Source: Chelativorans intermedius
GTDB taxonomy: Bacteria; Pseudomonadota; Alphaproteobacteria; Rhizobiales; Rhizobiaceae
Direction: 5' to 3'
Assembly: GCF_025398255.1 (NCBI RefSeq)
Contig: NZ_JAODNW010000001.1
Location: forward strand, 62,001-126,000
DNA: 64,000 nt
Every line of letters begins with the position of its first letter. Within the stretch, counting starts at the first letter, position 1. Below the pieces are notes generated by a model. The model did not search any database. It had not been told where the DNA came from and saw only the letters and a program-made list of their open reading frames with translations. Positions 60,691 through 64,000 of this stretch are shown here, one piece after another. The position numbers and the translations under genes were made by a program.

Positions 60691-63600
60691 ATGCTGGCGC
60701 GGCTGTTCGTTATTGTCGGCGGGCTCGTGGTGCTGCTGCTGACGGCGGCGCTGGTGGCACCCTATTTCATCGATTGGACGAACTATCGCGGCGATTTCGA
60801 GCGTGAGGCCGGCCGCGTCCTCGGTCGCGACGTGCAGGTGCAGGGCACCGCGCGGGCGCGCCTTCTGCCCTTTCCCTCCGTCACCTTCACCGATGTCGTG
60901 GTGGCCGGCGAGGAGCCGGGCGAGATTGCCATGACGGTGGAGGAGTTTTCCATGGACGCCGAGCTGGCGCCCTTCCTCTCCGGCGAGCTGCTGATCTTCG
61001 ACATGCGGCTGGTGCGTCCGCGCGCCAATCTCGAAATCGGCCCCACGGGCCGCATCGACTGGGCGGTGCGGCCTTCCTCGCCCTTCGACCCGCGCCAGGT
61101 GACGCTGGAGAAGGTGACAATCACCGATGGCCGCGTCACCGTTCACCAGAGGGCGAGCGGACGCATCGTCACGCTCGACAACATCGACGTGGAGCTTTCG
61201 GCCCGCACGCTGGCCGGCCCGTGGCGGGTGAACGGCTCGCTTGCCGTGGAGGGCATTCTGCTAAACCTTTCCGCCTCGACCGGAACGAGGGGAGGGGACG
61301 GTGCCATGCGGGTTCGCCTCCGTGCCGAGCCGCACGCCTACCCCCTCGCGCTGGAAACCGACGGCGAGGCGCGTGTGATCGACGGCGCGGGACGGTACGC
61401 CGGCACCTTCCGCCTGCGCACGGTGGCCGAAACGGCGGAAGGGGAGGACAAGACGGCCGATCCGGGAAACCGCATCTCCGGCAGCTTCAGCCTCGATCAT
61501 CAGCGCCTGGCCGTCGATGAATTCCGCTTCGAGACCGGGCCGGTGGACGACCCCTACCGCGCCGAGGGACAGGCGATGGTCGAACTCGGCAGCGAACCTT
61601 CCTTCTCGATCACCGCCGATGGCGCGCAGATACGCCTTGGCGAGGCGGCGGAGGAGGGTGGTGCCGCAGGCCTTTCGGCGGACGAGCGGCTGGCCGCGCT
61701 CACCGCCTTCGTTGCCGGTCTGCCGAAGCCGGCCATTCCCGGCACCATCGCCGTCAATCTGCCGGCGATCGTGGTCGGGGACACGACGGTCCGCGACATC
61801 AGCATCCGTGCCGAGCCGGTGGAAGAGGGGTGGAACATCGGCTCGCTGGCTGCCACCCTGCCGGGGCGTACGCGCTTCGAGGGGGAGGGGCTCCTGTCTA
61901 CCGCAGGGCAGGCCGCCTTTACCGGCAACATGCTGTTGGCGGTGGGGCAGCCTTCGGGATTCGCCGCCTGGCTGGCCCGCGATGTCGACGAGGCGATCCG
62001 GCGGCTGCCGGCCGCCGGTTTCAGCGCCGACGTGGAGCTGACGGCCGAGCGCCAGCGCTTCGACAATCTGGAGCTCATCCTGGGGGAAGCCCGCTTTTAC
62101 GGCTCCGTCGACCGGAAAAGCCCTGCGGAGGCGCGCCCTTCGCTGGAGGTCGCGCTGGACGGCGGCCGCCTCGACCTGGAGGGAATGCGCGCCTTTGCCT
62201 CGATCTTCGTCGACGATGCGGGCCGCACCCGGCTGCAGAACCACGACGTCGATCTGGAAATACGGGCCGGGCCGGTGCTGGCGGAAGGGCTGGAGGCGGA
62301 AAGGCTCGACGCGGCGTTGCGCCTGCGCGGCGACGCGCTGGAAATCGACCGGCTGACCATCAGCGGCCTTGCACAGGCGAACATCAGCGCCACCGGGCGC
62401 GTAGACGGCCTGGAGGAGGCAGCGCCGGTGGGGCGTGTGGACGCAACCGTGGTGGCGGTTGACCTCGCACCCCTGGTGCGGCTTCTGGCGGAGCATCTGC
62501 CGGAGAACCGGCTGCTTGCGGCGCTCGACCGACGGGCCGCGCAATATCCCGGCCTTCTGGAGGAGGCGGAGGTGGACCTCGTGGCGAGCGCGGTCGCCGG
62601 TGACGGGACCACCGGGCTTGCCGTGAGCGCGGAGGGCGAGGCGGGAGGCACCGCATTCAGCCTCTCCCTCTCCGCCGAAGGGACGCCCGAGGCCGCGACG
62701 AGCGCGCGGCTGACCACCAACTTCTCGGCGCGCAACGACGAGGCGGCAGCGCTCTATGCGTTATTCGGCCTGCCGGCGCTTCCCCTCGGCCTGGCGGGCG
62801 GAGCGGAAGTGGAGCTTTCGGCCACGGGCCGGACCGACCAGGGGTTGCAGACGGCCTTCGGCTTCTGGGGCGAGGGGCTTTCGGTCCGCTTCCGCGGCGA
62901 TGTGGCGCAACGGGACGACGGCATCGCGCTGCACGGCAATGCCAGCATCGAGGCGCAGGACTTGGAGCCGTGGCTGGCCGCCGCCGGCATCTCGCTGCCC
63001 GGTTTCGGCTATGGGCTGCCTGCCAGCCTGTCCGCCGAAATCGACTACGGCGGGGGGCTGACCGTGCTCAACGGCCTTGCCGGCAGCATTGCCGACAGCG
63101 CCATCAGCGGCGATCTCAACGCGAGTCTGGTGGATGGCGTGCCGCGCCTCACCGGATCGCTCGATCTGGAGGCGCTGGACCTGCGCCCGGCGGCGGAGAT
63201 GGTGGTGGGCAGCACGGCCTTCGAGGGAGGCGAGCCGTGGCCGGACACGCCCTTCGAGCAGGCGATGCGCGCGCCGTTCTTCGCCGATGTCGATCTGTCG
63301 GCGCAAACGCTCTGGCTCGGCGAGGTGGCGACGGCGGAACAAGCCTCGCTGCGGCTGTCGCTCGACCCGGAGGGGCTTTCCGTCTCCGGCCTTCAGGCGC
63401 AGATCTTCGGAGGCAGGATCGAGGGTATTGCCAGCCTCGCCAACAACCAAGGCAGCGGTCTTCTCAACGCCCAGTTCTCGCTGCGCGATGTGCAGCTTGC
63501 CGAGCTGCTGCCGAGCGCGGGAATTGCCGGGCGCGCCGACCTCAGCGCCAGCGTGACCTCCAATGGCAAGACGGTGAACGCCATGGCGGCCACCCTTGCC

Positions 63601-64000
63601 GGCTCCGGTTCGGCGGCGTTGCGTGGGCTCGAAATCGACGCCTTCGACCCTCATGCGCTGCCGCCGATCCTGGCGCGGGCCGACGCGCTGGGCGTCGACA
63701 TTTCGGCCGAGCAGGTCGCCGCCTTCGCCCCGGCGCTCGTGCGCGCCGGCCGCTTCCGGGCGGAAGATGCGGAGCTTGCCTTTACCGTCGCCAGCGGGGT
63801 GGCGCGAACGCCGCCCGTGCGGCTTGAGACCGAAGGCGCGCAGGTGAGCGTGGAGCTGGCCGCCGATCTCGGCGCGCGTACCGTCTCCGCCTCGGGAAGC
63901 CTGACCTACGAAGCCGGGCGCGAGGCGATGGCGGGTTCCGAGCCGACCGTGCGCTTCGCCGTGCAGGGCCGGCCCGGCGAGGCGGCGCTCGATCTCGACC
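60691..64000 (+). CDS. AsmA-family envelope protein (C-terminus beyond the window)
   Basis: At least 1103 residues are visible, without a stop. The start MLARLFVIVGGLVVLLLTAA is one membrane helix (about 5-25), followed by PYFIDWTNYRGDFEREAGRV and LGRDVQVQG, the AsmA front. The rest is long beta-strand-rich repeats with many VRLRAEPHAYPL- and SADVELTAERQRF-like units, as expected for the lipid-carrying bridge of the AsmA/TamB/VPS13-like group. It probably moves phospholipids toward the outer membrane. GGAGG precedes the ATG rather closely (3 bases). Confidence 0.9.
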   Translation, partial: MLARLFVIVGGLVVLLLTAALVAPYFIDWTNYRGDFEREAGRVLGRDVQVQGTARARLLPFPSVTFTDVVVAGEEPGEIAMTVEEFSMDAELAPFLSGELLIFDMRLVRPRANLEIGPTGRIDWAVRPSSPFDPRQVTLEKVTITDGRVTVHQRASGRIVTLDNIDVELSARTLAGPWRVNGSLAVEGILLNLSASTGTRGGDGAMRVRLRAEPHAYPLALETDGEARVIDGAGRYAGTFRLRTVAETAEGEDKTADPGNRISGSFSLDHQRLAVDEFRFETGPVDDPYRAEGQAMVELGSEPSFSITADGAQIRLGEAAEEGGAAGLSADERLAALTAFVAGLPKPAIPGTIAVNLPAIVVGDTTVRDISIRAEPVEEGWNIGSLAATLPGRTRFEGEGLLSTAGQAAFTGNMLLAVGQPSGFAAWLARDVDEAIRRLPAAGFSADVELTAERQRFDNLELILGEARFYGSVDRKSPAEARPSLEVALDGGRLDLEGMRAFASIFVDDAGRTRLQNHDVDLEIRAGPVLAEGLEAERLDAALRLRGDALEIDRLTISGLAQANISATGRVDGLEEAAPVGRVDATVVAVDLAPLVRLLAEHLPENRLLAALDRRAAQYPGLLEEAEVDLVASAVAGDGTTGLAVSAEGEAGGTAFSLSLSAEGTPEAATSARLTTNFSARNDEAAALYALFGLPALPLGLAGGAEVELSATGRTDQGLQTAFGFWGEGLSVRFRGDVAQRDDGIALHGNASIEAQDLEPWLAAAGISLPGFGYGLPASLSAEIDYGGGLTVLNGLAGSIADSAISGDLNASLVDGVPRLTGSLDLEALDLRPAAEMVVGSTAFEGGEPWPDTPFEQAMRAPFFADVDLSAQTLWLGEVATAEQASLRLSLDPEGLSVSGLQAQIFGGRIEGIASLANNQGSGLLNAQFSLRDVQLAELLPSAGIAGRADLSASVTSNGKTVNAMAATLAGSGSAALRGLEIDAFDPHALPPILARADALGVDISAEQVAAFAPALVRAGRFRAEDAELAFTVASGVARTPPVRLETEGAQVSVELAADLGARTVSASGSLTYEAGREAMAGSEPTVRFAVQGRPGEAALDLD

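Overview
The window is high-GC DNA from an alphaproteobacterium, most likely a member of the Hyphomicrobiales (Rhizobiales) close to the Phyllobacteriaceae. I infer this from the gene order mraZ-rsmH-ftsL-ftsI-murE-murF-mraY-murD-ftsW-murG-murC-murB-ddl-ftsQ-ftsA-ftsZ-lpxC-bamD-recN-ligA, from an FtsZ with a long Pro/Gln-rich linker, from the betaine-lipid genes btaAB and from clustered GANTC sites of the CcrM type. No database search was possible; all names rest on protein motifs and gene order.

Layout. 1-7600: the 5' part of a CoA-transferase gene, an alpha/beta hydrolase, ettA, a KAS III-like enzyme, a MOSC protein, a DUF2293 protein, then a fused ArsR-methyltransferase regulator overlapping metF and ended by a strong terminator. 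7640-13450: a 28-residue membrane peptide, a lytic transglycosylase, a GH25 lysozyme-like lipoprotein, a serine hydrolase, and btaA-btaB for diacylglyceryl-trimethylhomoserine lipid. 13450-20760: a BrnA-like antitoxin fragment, a fused 5-oxoprolinase/hydantoinase divergent from a MarR-type regulator, a small lipoprotein, a TerB-J-domain protein, an AmpD-like amidase and an SLT-domain lytic enzyme.

20809-21203 is RNase P RNA. 21386-42559 is the division and cell-wall (dcw) cluster. It has a four-unit MraZ operator at its head, many 1- to 13-bp overlaps between genes, and a second likely control region before ddl, where five GANTC sites and an 11-bp inverted repeat lie within 77 bp. The cluster makes UDP-MurNAc-pentapeptide (MurB, C, D, E, F, Ddl), lipid I and II (MraY, MurG), the septal synthase (FtsW, FtsI) and the Z-ring with its membrane anchors (FtsZ, A, Q, L), then lipid A (LpxC) and outer-membrane assembly (BamD). 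recN and ligA add DNA repair and ligation.

47028-64000 is mixed housekeeping: azlCD, an M24 peptidase, a small basic protein, prmA with a SCO1-like copper protein, a UvrD/PcrA helicase, a secreted dienelactone-hydrolase-like protein, a ClC channel, a thioesterase, an FAD-linked oxidase and the start of an AsmA-like protein.

I found no prophage, insertion sequence, CRISPR array or tRNA gene. The more interesting signals are regulatory or small: an MraZ operator, a GANTC cluster, a palindromic operator before the ArsR-methyltransferase gene, a MarR operator in a divergent promoter, TGTSAC repeats with 10-bp spacing at two loci, a shared TGCTGC palindrome before two small genes, a probable ATT start codon, and orphan pieces of a DpnI-C-like winged helix and of a BrnA antitoxin. 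I did not find a clearly new multi-gene system.
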